Made by a program: the position numbers and the translations under genes | DNA from: Maylandia zebra | Lineage: Eukaryota; Chordata; Actinopteri; Cichliformes; Cichlidae | Length of the DNA: 64,000 nucleotides | Assembly: GCF_041146795.1 (NCBI RefSeq) | Contig: NC_135185.1 | Span: 9,627,029-9,691,028 of the forward strand | Reading direction: 5' to 3' | The notes under the pieces: generated by a model | What the model saw: only the letters and a program-made list of their open reading frames with translations | Told to the model about the DNA's origin: nothing | Database searches by the model: none | In this document: positions 1 to 13,000 of the stretch, piece after piece | Numbering within the stretch: position 1 is the stretch's first letter | Layout of the letters: each line of letters starts with the position of its first letter

Positions 1-211
1 CAGTGCAGTACCTGTAATACCTACAGCATGTTCTAATCGCTCTAATAGGATATTATGGTCGACAGTATCGAATGCTGCACTGAGGTCTAGCAGGACAAGC
101 ACAGAGATGAGTCCACTGTCAGAGGCCATAAGAAGATCATTTGTAACCTTCACTAAAGCTGTTTCTGTGCTGTGATGAGCTCTGAAACCTGACTGAAACT
201 CTTCAAATAAG
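1..211 (-). mobile_element. L2/Maui-like LINE reverse transcriptase fragment, downstream part
   Basis: Read on the minus strand this stretch is one open frame of reverse transcriptase. It runs from a [15 protein letters not shown] block into [13 protein letters not shown], which carries the first catalytic Asp of the RT palm. This is the style of non-LTR elements of the L2/CR1/jockey group, common in fish. The element runs off the left edge, so the YADD box and the 3' end are not in the window. It continues at 1734 after an inserted Penelope-like element, and the 13 bases at 199-211 are repeated at 1734-1746. Clade assignment is from memory of family motifs. Confidence 0.8.
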
Positions 212-801
212 TCTGTGAAGGTTCTCAGTCATCCAGGTCATTGTAGTCAAAGGAGCTTGCAAAGAAAAGCGTCTGGACTTCTATAAGTTGCTTGAAGACG
301 TTTCACCTCTCATCTGAGAAGCTTCTTCAGTTCTAAGGTCAAATGGTGGAGAGTCCCAGATATAAACCTAGTGGGAGTAACCCCCCACAGAGGGACAAAA
401 GGACCCCCTGATGATCCTCTAATCGCCTGAGCCAAGGTGTGAAACTGGGCGTGGGTCCCAATCAGCCAGAGTTTCGGGTGAGCTCATTGCGAAACCTGGC
501 CCCACCTTATCATGCGAATTCCTGAGGTCAGATGGCCCAGGATGTGAGTGGGCGTTAAGGCGTCTGGGAAGGGATCTCAAAACTGGATTATAGATGGCAG
601 AGAGTTGGTGTCGTAAACCCCCGCCTCTGTTCAAAGATGGTCGCTCACAGTGGACATAGATGGCTTCTTTCACTCCTCTTTCAAACCATCTGTCCTCTCT
701 GTCCAAAATGTGAACATTGGCATCCTCGAAAGAGTGACCTTTATCCTTAAGATGCAGATGGACTGCTGAGTCTTGTCCTGTGGAGGTGGCTCTTCTGTGT
801 T

Positions 802-1560
802 GTGCCATGCGCTTGTGAAGTGGCTGTTTGGTCTCTCCAATGTCTTTTCTGTGCCTCTTTGCTGACTTTAAAGTCAGCAAAGAGGCACAGAAAAGAAGAC
901 CAGACACCAGCGAGGGACGATAAGAAGGACAGACGCAACAACATTGTCATCCCCTATGTAGCCGGTGTATTAGAGAAACTCAGGAGAGTTTTCTCCAAGC
1001 ATGACATCCCAGTGTATTTCAGACCCAGCAACACGCTCAGACAGAAACTGGTTCACCCGAAAGACAAAACGCCAAAACACAAACTTAACAATGTGGTGTA
1101 TGCTGTACAGTGCAGCGAGGAATGCCCAGACCTCTACATTGGAGAGACCAAACAGCCACTTCACAAGCGCATGGCACAACACAGAAGAGCCACCTCCACA
1201 GGACAAGACTCAGCAGTCCATCTGCATCTTAAGGATAAAGGACACTCTTTCGAGGATGCCAATGTTCACATTTTGGACAGAGAGGAGAGATGGTTTGAAA
1301 GAGGAGTGAAAGAAGCCATCTATGTCCACTGTGAGCGACCATCTTTGAACAGAGGCGGGGGTTTACGACACCAACTCTCTGCCATCTATAATCCAGTTTT
1401 GAGATCCCTTCCCAGACGCCTTAACGCCCACTCACATCCTGGGCCATCTGACCTCAGGAATTCGCATGATAAGGTGGGGCCAGGTTTCACAATGAGCTCA
1501 CCCGAAACTCTGGCTGATTGGGACCCACGCCCAGTTTCACACCTTGGCTCAGGCGATTAG
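802..1560 (+). pseudogene. GIY-YIG endonuclease domain of a Penelope-like element
   Basis: A 252-codon open frame. From about residue 45 it reads as the linker and endonuclease of a Penelope-like protein: a VFSKHDIPVYFRPSNTLRQ block, then VVYAVQC and DLYIGETKQPLHKRMAQHRR, the two halves of the GIY-YIG motif. A conserved RPSLNRGGGLRHQLS segment follows. The first ~35 codons come from the inverted junction and are not native protein. The minus-strand frame at 907-419 is the second, shorter copy, entering the domain only at IGETKQ. Full-length proteins of this group carry an upstream RT, absent here. Expression is unlikely. Confidence 0.75.
843..896. repeat. Perfect 27-bp-arm palindrome at the centre of the Penelope-like insertion
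   Basis: The arms 843-869 and 870-896 are exact reverse complements with no spacer, centred on CTTT|AAAG. It marks the point where the two opposed copies meet. It could come from fold-back synthesis of the cDNA during insertion. Confidence 0.9.
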
Positions 1561-1733
1561 AGGATCATCAGGGGGTCCTTTTGTCCCTCTGTGGGGGGTC
1601 ACTCCCACTAGGTTTATATCTGGGACTCTCCACCATTTGACCTTAGAACTGAAGAAGCTTCTCGGATGAGAGGTGAAACGTCTTCAAGCAACTTATAGAA
1701 GTCCAGACGCTTTTCTTTGCAAGCTCCTTTGAC

Positions 1734-3600
<1,867 letters not shown>

Positions 3601-3724
3601 AGCTAAGCTAGCAAGACCCCAAAGACACAGTGAGTGAATACTGTTAATAAAATTAGCAGGTGAATCAAAAGAGAGTGTGCTTTGGATAACGCTCGGCAAA
3701 CAATCCTCTCACCGCAACCAATCA

Positions 3725-3940
3725 CAGCAGATGGCCCCGCCCCTCCCTGAGCCTGGTTCTGCTGGAGGTTTCTTCCTGTTAAAAGGGAGTTTTTCCTTCA
3801 AAGTGCTTGCTCATAGGGGGTCATATGATTGTTGGGTTTTTCTCTGTATGTACTATTGTAGGGTCTACCTTACAATAATACAGCACCTTGAGGCAACTTG
3901 CTGTGATTTGGTGCTGTATAAAAAAATTGTTTTGCATTGT
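3725..3940 (+). mobile_element. L2-type LINE 3' tail, solo fragment
   Basis: The block carries a fish LINE 3'-UTR signature: GGAGGTTTCTTCCTGTTAAAA, then GGGAGTTTTTCCTTC, GGGTCATATGATTGTTGGG, TACAGCACCTTGAGG and GGTGCTGTATAAA. Related copies lie at 33411-33545 (plus), 57955-58065 (minus) and 62985-63180 (plus). No coding part is attached. Confidence 0.75.
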
Positions 3941-4090
3941 GTTACACAAGAAATAAGTTTTCCTACGCTTTTAATGAAGCTTTTAGATATGCTACACAAA
4001 AACACCACTGTGTTGTAACAGGAAGAGGAAGTGATGATAATGATGGTGATGAAATCATGTAAATGGGAGTAACTCTTCTTCGCGTTGCAG

Positions 4091-7000
4091 ATTTCTGGAC
4101 GTCTGACCTGAACCGGCGAGCTGAGAATCAGGACCTGATGTTGGATCAGACCCACATGTATCTGTACGTGAACTCTGTTCCTGTGGAGGAGCGGCCCAGA
4201 GACACGAGCAAAGACCTGAGCCCCTCCTCCTCCACATCCAAACACAACATCAGCACCAATCAGAGCATCACCTCCTCCCTGCACAACGGAGAAGCCTCAC
4301 AGAAGCCTAGCACGCAGGACAAAGGTCAAACCATAACAAGTTTTGAGCTTAAATATAAGCGCCCCCCACCCCGCCCCCCCAGTCTGGGCTCAGGGGCCGG
4401 GATGGGCCTCCTCTTCTCCCCTCCTCCCCCCTCGCCTGAGCCGCTGTCTTCTGCAACTCCTGAAGCTGAGAGAAAAGAGGAAGGAAGGGGAGGAGTAGTG
4501 GAGAGAGAAGGGAGGAAGTCAGCGTTGACATCACCTCACCCGTCGAGGCCTCCCGTCCCCCCGCAGGGCCGAGCTGCTCCCCCTCTGCCTCCTGCTCCTC
4601 TCTGTCGCACCTCTCCCTCCAGAAAAAGCTCTGAGCGAGAGGCTGGAGAAGGGACAGAGAGAGAGAAGGGACAAAATGCTGCAAAGAAAGCCGACAGAGA
4701 GGAGGGAGGAGAGCAGGGGGAGAAAAGGAGAAGTAAATCAGGTCTGCTGTTTGAGCAGGACAGCAAGGACCAGCACCAAGCGGCGGCGGAGGAGGAGGAG
4801 AAGGAGGGAGAAGGACAAGGCAAGGAGGAGGAGAAGGAGGACAAAGTGAGAGCCAGCCCACCGTGCCCCCCGCCGGGAAAGAAACCGTCCCGCCCAGTAC
4901 CTCCACCGAGGAGGAAACCCACCTCACCCGACTCACCTGCGTCCCAGCACGTAGGAGCCAATCAGAGCGCTCCAATCAAAGTGCCCCTTCCATCCCCAGC
5001 ACGGCGGCCGGATGTGTCGCTGTACTCGCCACAGGGGGGCGCTATTCTGGCAACCCAGCCCGACTCCAGCTCCACCAGCAGCACAGAAGAAGACATAGAG
5101 CTGAACCAGGAACTGGAGCAAAACCACAGGTACGCCTGAGCCCATCACCTGGGCCTGGCTGCATGCCTCCTACTGGTCACTGATGGAACTGCAACAAAAA
5201 CAAAAGCATTTTCCCCGCAGACAGCAAACGTTAAAAACAAATCAGTTTCACTCTGTCGTGCATTTTGAGTTTAACCACTAACTGTTTCTCTGGGCCATCA
5301 TTTACCGCCTCTTTCTCAGACCCCGCCTACATCCACCTGTGCACATGCACAGGCCATGGAGATCAGGAGGTCAGACAGGTGGCTGTGCCAGATGTTGCAA
5401 GTTTATGGTTCTGGAAGTTTTGGATCATAAATCTGTTCTCTGTCAAAATAAAACTTTGCTTTTATTGCGCTGGTTTGGTTTAAGCTTAAAGTTCAAAGTC
5501 CAAACAGGATGAGAACCACATGCTGCTGTGATTTATTCCACTGCCATGTAGAGTGGGTCTTAAACCGGACAGTAACCAGGCTGTGGCTGATATCAGCACA
5601 GCCAGACACCCAGAGGCTAGGCCAGCCGGGTCCATGGACTCGGCTGATAACACCAAGGTCAACTATTATCATCATGCAGTCAAGCTTCAATAGGCCAAAA
5701 TGAAACTGCAGTCATTTACTATCTGGGTTTTGCACACAGCGCAGCCTCTGCTGACTGCACGGCGGGTGACTGCATGTTTACAGCTAACATCAGGAAGCAG
5801 AGGGTCCCAGCGCAGACCCCTGCTGCACACCACATCTGATCAGCGAAGCACAAAAACCTGCAGATACTTCTGAACAGGCTGAAGAACGAGATTAGCAACA
5901 AACATCCACCTTAAATGCAGCTGCAGCAGCTACAGATTTACAAGAATGTTGTGATAGAGTGGAGAGATGAGGCTTCCTCAGCTGGTCATCCTGTGGTTTC
6001 AGATTTTGTGCAGCTCCTTTCAGACCACAGCAGACTTTACGCGACATTTTTAACACGTTCTGAAACACTTCCGATCCCCCCGACAGATTCATGGTCTCAG
6101 GTTCTCAGGCTGCACACCTCTCTGTAAAGCTGACATCATCAAAGCTTCTGAGGTCAGTGTGGAAACCTATAAACACCACTCCTCTGTGCAGGATGTCTCA
6201 GTAAGGACTGGAGCTCGTAGTCTGCTGCACCATCATGCTGGTCAAAAGGAAATCGCAGTAAAGTGCAGAAAGTTTGTTCATGCAAGCGTCAGGTGTCGCA
6301 CAGATACGGTGAGCTCAAACTAAAGGCTTTGCTTTCTTTCCAGCCGCCTGGCAGAGAGTCGCAGCCCCAAAGCAGCCGTCAGACGAACCTCCACCACTGT
6401 GATGTTGGACAAAGCCCGCTACCGTTTGTCAACCGTCCTCACCGGGCTCATCAGTCACGAGCGCCGCCTCACGCAGCGCATTGTGGAGCTCGCCAGGGAC
6501 CCTTTCAGCTACTTTGGCAACTTGGTGAGTGCGCAGAGGCGGAAGCCTTCCACCCAAACCCTCAGCTCAGCCACGCGCTGCCTGGATGCCACGTCATGTG
6601 ACCAGTCTGTGTGTTTAGGTGAAAGAGCACCGCGCCTTCACCCTGGAGACGATGTCGAGCCACTCGTCCTCCACTGAGATGCTGCAGGAGATCCGACAGA
6701 TGATGACTCAGCTGAAGAGCTACCTGCTGCAGAGCACGGAGCTGCAGGCCATGCTGGAGCCGCAGCACCAGTACATGCAGGACAAACTCGGTAACTCACA
6801 GCTTTTTATTTTTAGACTGCATTATGTGGAGGTCACACGGGGAAGTTTGAGCTCAGTCATTTCCTCGAACATCGCACAACGTCATCGTTTCTGTGGTTAC
6901 GAAGAAATAAACGGTGACGTCAGCCGTTCTACTTTAACTCTGATCTTGTGCCTGCAGAGAGCATTGTGGAAGCTGCTCTGTGTAAGAGTGTCCTGAAGCC

Positions 7001-10000
7001 CTTGAAGGAGTCCATCTATCAGAGGCTGGAGAAGCTGCACACGAGCAACGGCGGCCTCAAACAGCTGGCCCAGAACCAGGTGGTGCAGCGAGCTGCCTCC
7101 ATGAAATGAAACCTCGACCGTCACTCTTTTCTTTGAATTTTTAAAGTTTTTCACCTGTTTTTATCCTTCATGCATGCACCTGCAGGCCTGCTGCAGTCCC
7201 TGCGCAGCAGCAGGAGCGTCCTCTGCGATGCTGATGGTGTTTGTGTTCTTGTGTGTCAGTCTGTAGTCCTCGGCAGCACCACCACGGCGTTAGGAATTAC
7301 CACGGCTGTCCCTGAGGCCTCGTCTATGGAGAAGATCAGCATCAAACTAAACAACCTCCATCAGGAGTATTCTCCTCAGAAGAAGATCGAGCAGCTGTTG
7401 AAGGCCTGCAAGATCATCTACGACTCCATGTCTATCAGCTGTCCAGGTCAGCATCGCCAGCTGTGCTTTAAGCCCCGCCCCCACATTATTAAACTACATG
7501 TACAGGAAAAAGTGCAGATTAATAAATATCTGGAGGTCAGCGTATAGTTATGTACCCTGCGGTTATCGAGCCTCAATCGCTCTGTTTCAAAACTGAGCCT
7601 GGTGAGCGAGGCGTGGAGTAACAAACATGCGACTGAGGCGCATCAGTGCGAACCAGCTGTGGAGAGCAGAGTAGCCCCCTGCTGACTGTAAGAATAAAGT
7701 GCAGGTTTAGATTTCCCTTTGTCCCTGCAGGGCGGTCCCATGGCGCTGATGATTTCCTGCCTGTGATGATGTACGTCCTGGCCCGGTCCAACCTGTGCGC
7801 CCTGCAGCTGGATGTAGAGTACATGATGGAGCTGATGGACCCGTCGCTAACGCTGGGAGAAGGTGCCAACCCACGCCGAAAATACTCACACACACTCATC
7901 TGTGTGCTGATCATGTCACTGAAATCACTGAGTGTGTGTGTGCAGGTTCCTATTACCTGACCACCACCTACGGGGCGCTGGAGCACATTAAGACATTTGA
8001 CCAGCAGAGGTCAGCGACGCGCCAGCTCAGCAGAGAGGTCCAGGACTCGATCCACCGCTGGGAGAGACGGCGCACATTCAACCAGGAGCGCACGTCTCAG
8101 GGATCAATACGGGTATACACACACACACACAGAGTAATATTTGTTTTAAAAAAAAATACAATTACACAAACTGAAAATTTCAGTTTTAAAAAACTGAAAT
8201 AAAATAAAATGATAGAGGCTTATCCTTCGTTTTGTTGTTGTTGAATAAGTAAAGTTTCCTGCCTGATGAGACGTTTATGAACTTGACTCTGCTTTCTAAA
8301 AGTTCATATTGTAATATTTGCACTGATATCTTAAATCTTGCCTCACAAATACAATATTCATTGAAATCATCTAAAACGAAAAAAACTAAAGTCTTAAACA
8401 AAGTAAAAGTAAATAGAATGAAAACAAAAGTGAAAAATCTATAAGAACTCTAATCAAGCAAATACGACTGTGTTTGTGTAATCAGAATACTCAAATAAAA
8501 CACAGCACGTGACAGCCTATCACTGAGCCAACACACTGAGACAGACGGCCAATCACATTCTTTTTTTTTTTGGCCTGTCCCATTTGGTTCTTTAGCCGTC
8601 AGAATTGTTGTCTGAGGACCAACAAGGATACCCAATGGATTTATTTTGCCAAATGGATCATCGTGGCATTGCCATATTGGTCCATTTGATCGACCTTTGT
8701 TTTTATTATTTATTTTATTTTATTTTCAGTTGTTACAGACGGGACAGACATGAGTGACAGATAGGAAAAGGAGAAAGAAAGAGGAAGGAAATGAAAAACA
8801 GAAGGGGAGAGGGACAGTGAGAAAGGGAAAAAAATAATAATAAAATAAAATAAAATCTCCTGGATCACCCGTTGAGAGAGAAAGAATAGAAAACAAGCAA
8901 AAAAACCAAAGCAACATACACTCAACAAAAATATATTTGTTACTGCTCCCATTCCCCATGGGATGGACGTAGAGACCTAAAATTCATTCCAGATACACAA
9001 TATAACCATCCCTCCCAAACAGTGGTCACAAATCAGTCCAAATGTGTGGTAGTGGGCACATCTGCTATATTGCGATAATCCATCCCACCTCACAGGTGTG
9101 CCACATCAGGATGCTGATCTGACATCATGAGTAGTGCACAGGTGTACCTCAGACTGCCCACAACAAAAGGCCACCCTGGAATGTGCAGTTTTTTGCGCTA
9201 TTGGGGGTCTGGGGACCCAGAACCGGTCAGTATCTGGTGTGACTACCATTTGCCTCATGCAGTGCAACACATCGTCGCATGGAGTCTATCAGATTGTCAA
9301 TTGTGGCCTGTGGAATGTTGGTCCACTCCTCTTCAATGGCTGTGCGAGGTTGTTGGATATTCATGGGAACTGGTACACGCTGTCGTATACGCCGGTCAAG
9401 CACATCCCGAACATGCTCAATGGGTGACATGTCCGGTGAGTATGCTGGCCATGCAAGAACTGGGACATTCTCAGCTGCCATCTGCCCTGAACAATGTGAA
9501 CCATGATTCATCCGTGAAGCGCACACCTCTCCAACGTGCCAGACGCCATCGAATGTGAGCATTTGCCCACACAAGTCTGTTACGGCGACGAGCTGGAGTC
9601 AGGTCAAGACCCCGATGAGGACGACGGGCATGCAGTTGAGCGTCCCTGAGACGGTTTCTGACAGTTTGTGCAGAAATTGTTTGGTTGTGCAAACCAATTG
9701 TTCCAGCAGCTGTCTGGGTGGCTGGTCTCAGACGATCTTGGAGGTGAACCTGCTGGATGTGGAGGTCCTGGGCTGGTGTGGTTACACGAGGTCTGCGGTT
9801 GTGAGGCCGGTTGGATGTGCTGCCATATTCTCTGAAACGCCTGTGGAGACAGCTTATGGTTGAGAAATGAACATTCAATGCACGGGCGACAGATCTGGTT
9901 GACATTCCTGCTGTCAGCATGCCAATTGCACGCTCCCTCATTGCTTGTGGCATCTGTGGCATTTTGCTGTGAGACAAAACTGCACATTCCAGGGTGGCCT

Positions 10001-13000
10001 TTTGTTGTGGGCAGTCTGAGGTACACCTGTGCATTACTCATGATGTCAGATCAGCATCCTGATGTGGCACACCTGTGAGGTGGGATGGATTATCTCAATA
10101 TAGCAGATGTGCCCACTACCACACATTTGGACTGATTTGTGACCACTGTTTGGGAGGGATGGTTATATTGTGTATCTGGAATGAATTTTAGGTCTCTACG
10201 TCCATCCCATGGGGAATGGGAGCAGTAACAAAGGTGTTGCGTTTATATTTTTGTTGAGTGTACTAAACACAACACCATCGCATTAATCTAGCTAAGTGTA
10301 AACAGCAGTAAATACTAAATATTCAATGTTGTTGTGCAGCACGCAGGACAGACAGCGCACAATGTGCTTTGAAGTAGCAGCCAAGAAAGGTGTAATTTAA
10401 GTCTACGAGCAGTGAACACCCGTGTGCACACCTGTGTGGATCAGCGCTTGTATTCAAATGGTTTCCACATGTAATGGTCTGCAAGAGGATGTAGAGAGCC
10501 ATAGCCCCGTGCCCCAGGGCATGAAGCAGGCATGGAGGAGATCCAGGCCCCAGACATCCAGAGGCCCCAGACTGCGAGAGCCCAAGGAGGACCACCGGAG
10601 GGGCATCCGTGCCACCTTCATGGGAAGGGCTGAGGATCCCCAGACGAGGCGTCACCCAGTAGCCACCGAGCAGAAGCTAGAGGGGGCTGCACCGGCGTGC
10701 CCGCCGGCTCTGCCGGCAGCCAGCTGTGCCAGAGTGAACCGAGCCGCAGGCCCAGAGGCCGGAGGCCTGAGGGCCCCCCGCACCCCGGAGGAGGCCTGAC
10801 CGAGCAACAGGCGCCAGGCCCCGCCAAGTAGCCACCGGGAGTGAGCTGGTACATACCTGAGCGCCCAGCCCCGGACACCAAGAACCACCAATGCACCGAC
10901 CCCTGAGGGCATCAGTCACCGGCAGGGAGTGTGGTGAGGGGAGATAGGCCTTGGAGGGCCTGGGAGTTCCCAGAGAGGTGGAGTCTAAGACCCGACCTGA
11001 CATATAGACACAGACAAACAGGCACACACAGACACAAACATGCATTCCCACACTCATGCACACATATACAAACACTCAGCACTCACCCAACGTAAGGATT
11101 GACATAAATGGACATGTACACACAATCACACTCCCCAAACATACTCTATACCCCGGGTCCAGGTACCCTCGCCCCCAGAGGGGGAAACAGCACCCAGACC
11201 CAAGAGATGTTACCCTTCCCCCCGAGGTGGAGGCAAGCAGACCGTCCCAGGCTCCGCAGCAGCAGGGAGGCCAATTAGACAGTCAACATCTCCTCCCAGC
11301 CACCCCGCCCCGATGGCTAGTAGAGAACGGGGGTGTGTGAAGACCCCATACCTTCCTCCTCCCGCTCAGGTGTAGTGTTGCTGCGTGTTGCTCTAAAGTG
11401 CATTTAAAACAAGGGAGAGCATGGTGCTGCTGCTAGAGAGCAGCGGGTGTTAGCACGGCCCCTCCCGAGAACCCTCAATGTCTACATGGATTGAAAATTG
11501 AGAGGTGGGCACCGGCACCAGAGGTAGGTTTGAGTACACAGACCGTCCACTGGACGCCGTTAACGTGCCTACCCTCAAGGCCCTATACAGTGGGGCAAAA
11601 AAGTATTTAGTCAGCCACCGATTGTGCAAGTTCCCCCACCTAAAATGATGACAGAGGTCATTAATTTGCACCAGAGGTACACTTCAACTGTGAGAGACAG
11701 AATGTGAAAAAAAAATCCATGAATTCACATGGTAGGATTTGTAAAGAATTTATTCGTAAATCAGGGTGGAAAATAAGTATTTGGTCAATAACAAAAATAC
11801 AACTCAATACTTTGTAACATAACCTTTGTTGGCAATAACAGAGGTCAAACGTTTACTATAGGTCTTTACCAGGTTTGCACACACAGTAGCTGGTATTTTG
11901 GCCCATTCCTCCATGCAGATCTTCTCGAGAGCAGTGATGTTTTGGGGCTGTCGCCGAGCAACACGGACTTTCAACTCCCGCCACAGATTTTCTATGGGGT
12001 TGAGGTCTGGAGACTGGCTAGGCCACTCCAGGACTTTCAAATGCTTCTTACGGAGCCACTCCTTTGTTGCCCGGGCGGTGTGTTTTGGATCATTGTCATG
12101 TTGGAAGACCCAGCCTCGTTTCATCTTCAAAGTTCTCAGTGATGGAAGGAGGTTTTGGCTCAAAATCTCACGATACATGGCCCCATTCATTCTGTCCTTA
12201 ACACGGATCAGTCGTCCTGTCCCCTTGGCAGAAAAACAGCCCCATAGCATGATGTTTCCACCCCCATGCTTCACAGTAGGTATGGTGTTCTTGGGATGCA
12301 ACTCAGTATTCTTCTTCCTCCAAACACGACGAGTTGAGTTTATACCAAAAAGTTCTACTTTGGTTTCATCTGACCACATGACATTCTCCCAATCCTCTGC
12401 TGTATCATCCATGTGCTCTCTGGCAAACATCAGACGGGCCTGGACATGCACTGGCTTCAGCAGCGGGACACGTCTGGCACTGCGGGATTTGATTCCCTGC
12501 CGTTGTAGTGTGTTACTGATGGTGACCTTTGTTACTTTGGTCCCAGCTCTCTGCAGGTCATTCATCAGGTCCCCCCGTGTGGTTCTGGGATCTTTGCTCA
12601 CCATTCTCATGATCATTTTGACCCCACGGGATGAAATCTTGCGTGGAGCCCCAGATCGAGGGAGATTATCAGTGGTCTTGTATGTCTTCCATTTTCTGAT
12701 GATTGCTCCCACAGTTGATTTTTTCACACCAAGCTGCTTGCCTATTGTAGATTCACTCTTCCCAGTCTGGTGCAGGTCTACAATACTTTTCCTGGTGTCC
12801 TTCGAAAGCTCTTTGGTCTTGGCCATGGCGGAGTTTGGAGTCTGACTGTTTGAGGCTGTGGACAGGTGTCTTTTATTCAGATGATGGGTTCAAACAGGTG
12901 CCATTCATACAGGTAACGAGTGGGGGACAGAAAAGCTTCTTACAGAAGACGTTACAGGTCTGTGAGAGCCAGAGATTTTCCTTGTTTGAGGTGACCAAAT

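Larger units (their letters stand above)
212..1733 (+). mobile_element. Penelope-like retroelement, 5'-truncated, with an inverted partial copy
   Basis: The segment is flanked by the 13-bp duplication CTCTTCAAATAAG (199-211 and 1734-1746), so it inserted into the surrounding LINE. The right part (870-1733) encodes the C-terminal GIY-YIG endonuclease region on the plus strand. The left part (about 212-842) is an inverted copy of about 1136-1733, so the two copies lie head to head. Penelope-like elements are known for partial copies as pseudo-LTRs in direct or inverted orientation and for 5' truncation. No RT catalytic domain is present, so this copy is not autonomous. Confidence 0.8.

Noticed and set aside
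4349..4975. 208-codon minus-strand Pro/Ser frame
   Set aside because: Antisense of the Pro-rich RIN exon, whose splice sites and downstream phases support the plus strand.
11898..12845. 315-codon plus-strand frame
   Set aside because: It is the antisense shadow of the Tc1 transposase, which carries the real motifs on the minus strand.
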